64,000 bases of DNA, from NCBI GenBank assembly GCA_958295525.1, contig OY282355.1, positions 1,339,504 to 1,403,503 on the forward strand, in the 5' to 3' direction. The stretch is from an uncultured Dehalococcoidia bacterium. GTDB taxonomy: Bacteria > Chloroflexota > Dehalococcoidia > Lucifugimonadales > Australimonadaceae. The notes below the pieces were generated by a model, which was not told the origin of the DNA, did not search any database, and worked only from the letters and a program-made list of their open reading frames with translations. How positions within the stretch are numbered: position 1 is the stretch's first letter; every line of letters begins with the position of its first letter. Position numbers and translations under genes: made by a program. Positions 63,613-64,000 of the stretch are shown here, piece after piece.

Positions 63613-64000
63613 GTGTCCCGCCCGGTCGTCATCGGCGCGCGAGGCGGCAAACTGTCGCTCGTCCAGGCGCGGGCGGTGGCCGCCGCGCTCGCAGGCGCCG
63701 CGCCCGGCCTCAGCGTTCGGGTCGAGGCGGTCGCCTCGGCGGGCGACGAGCAGCCGGATGCGCCGCTGGCGTCGCTCGGCAGAGGCGTTTTCACCTCCGC
63801 TTTGGAGCGCGCGCTGCTCGATGGGCGCATAGACCTGGCCGTGCACAGCCTAAAAGACCTCCCTACTCTGCAGCCGGACGGCCTCGCCGCCGTTCCCGTG
63901 CTGGAGCGCGAGGACGCGCGCGACGTTCTGGTGAACCGTTGGGGCGCCACGCTGCTGGACTTGCCTGCTGGCGCGCGCATTGGGACGAGCAGCCCGCGCC
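63613..64000 (+). CDS. hemC: Porphobilinogen deaminase, 5' part
   Basis: The first 129 codons are in the window. [19 protein letters not shown], then [12 protein letters not shown], then [12 protein letters not shown] and GTSSPR are the diagnostic N-terminal motifs of hydroxymethylbilane synthase, which assembles four porphobilinogen units. GTG at 63613 is the start; the Cys that carries the dipyrromethane cofactor lies beyond the end of the window. Confidence 0.93.
   Translation, partial: MSRPVVIGARGGKLSLVQARAVAAALAGAAPGLSVRVEAVASAGDEQPDAPLASLGRGVFTSALERALLDGRIDLAVHSLKDLPTLQPDGLAAVPVLEREDARDVLVNRWGATLLDLPAGARIGTSSPR

Overview
The window is GC-rich (roughly two thirds G+C), gene-dense bacterial DNA with no tRNA or rRNA gene that I can see. 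Several secreted lipoproteins have long Pro-Thr linkers right after the lipobox. CaiB-type CoA transferases, an Ldh-family oxidoreductase, MmgE/PrpD and a B12 mutase lie among housekeeping genes. Together these suggest a Chloroflexota bacterium, possibly Dehalococcoidia/SAR202-like. That placement is inference from gene style, not from a marker gene.

Layout. 0-6 kb: end of a LUD/LutC protein, a large N6-adenine methyltransferase, a CaiB transferase and an EamA permease. 6-20 kb: two lipoproteins, pth-ligA, argJ-argB, a two-gene restriction-modification-like pair, an epimerase, a second EamA permease, an HNH protein with an apparent CTG start, and cvpA. 20-33 kb: ispG, a HEPN-like unknown, a nitroreductase, an IS481-like remnant, an iron-type ABC importer, a RecB-like nuclease and a TolB-like lipoprotein. 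33-46 kb: prfB with its +1 frameshift site, DM13 and Nmad3 proteins, Ldh and GlcG proteins, a kelch-like lipoprotein, rnc overlapping a DsbA-family gene, DUF1015, AlaX, MmgE/PrpD and a degenerate HAD protein. 46-59 kb: a defence-rich stretch with a GATC-type methyltransferase/endonuclease pair, a PLD nuclease, two convergent methyltransferase-HNH fusions and an AAA ATPase-DUF4276 pair, interleaved with ksgA, ruvB and small genes. 59-64 kb: methylmalonyl-CoA mutase large subunit, a PanB-like enzyme, and a siroheme/hemA/hemC operon running off the end.

Most unusual signals. (1) The DsbA-family gene has an in-frame TGA at codon 14, where the family has its active-site Cys, followed by a bacterial SECIS-like hairpin, so it may be a selenoprotein. 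(2) A run of 31 C ends the GATC methyltransferase gene. The three tract-length classes give a stop 2 nt before the endonuclease, a stop overlapping its start, or an in-frame methyltransferase-endonuclease fusion. (3) The promoter of that pair carries three GATC sites in an inverted repeat. (4) At least six genes have a -10 hexamer ending 6-7 nt before ATG, as expected for leaderless mRNAs. (5) RNase III lacks one conserved metal-binding Asp.

Intergenic DNA is filled by at least thirteen clusters of a short hairpin repeat (core TTCCCGCCTACGCGGGAA, usually followed by TGACGGG). These clusters make spurious ORFs and shift several automatic gene starts upstream, so starts were chosen from ribosome-binding sites, family N-termini and repeat boundaries.
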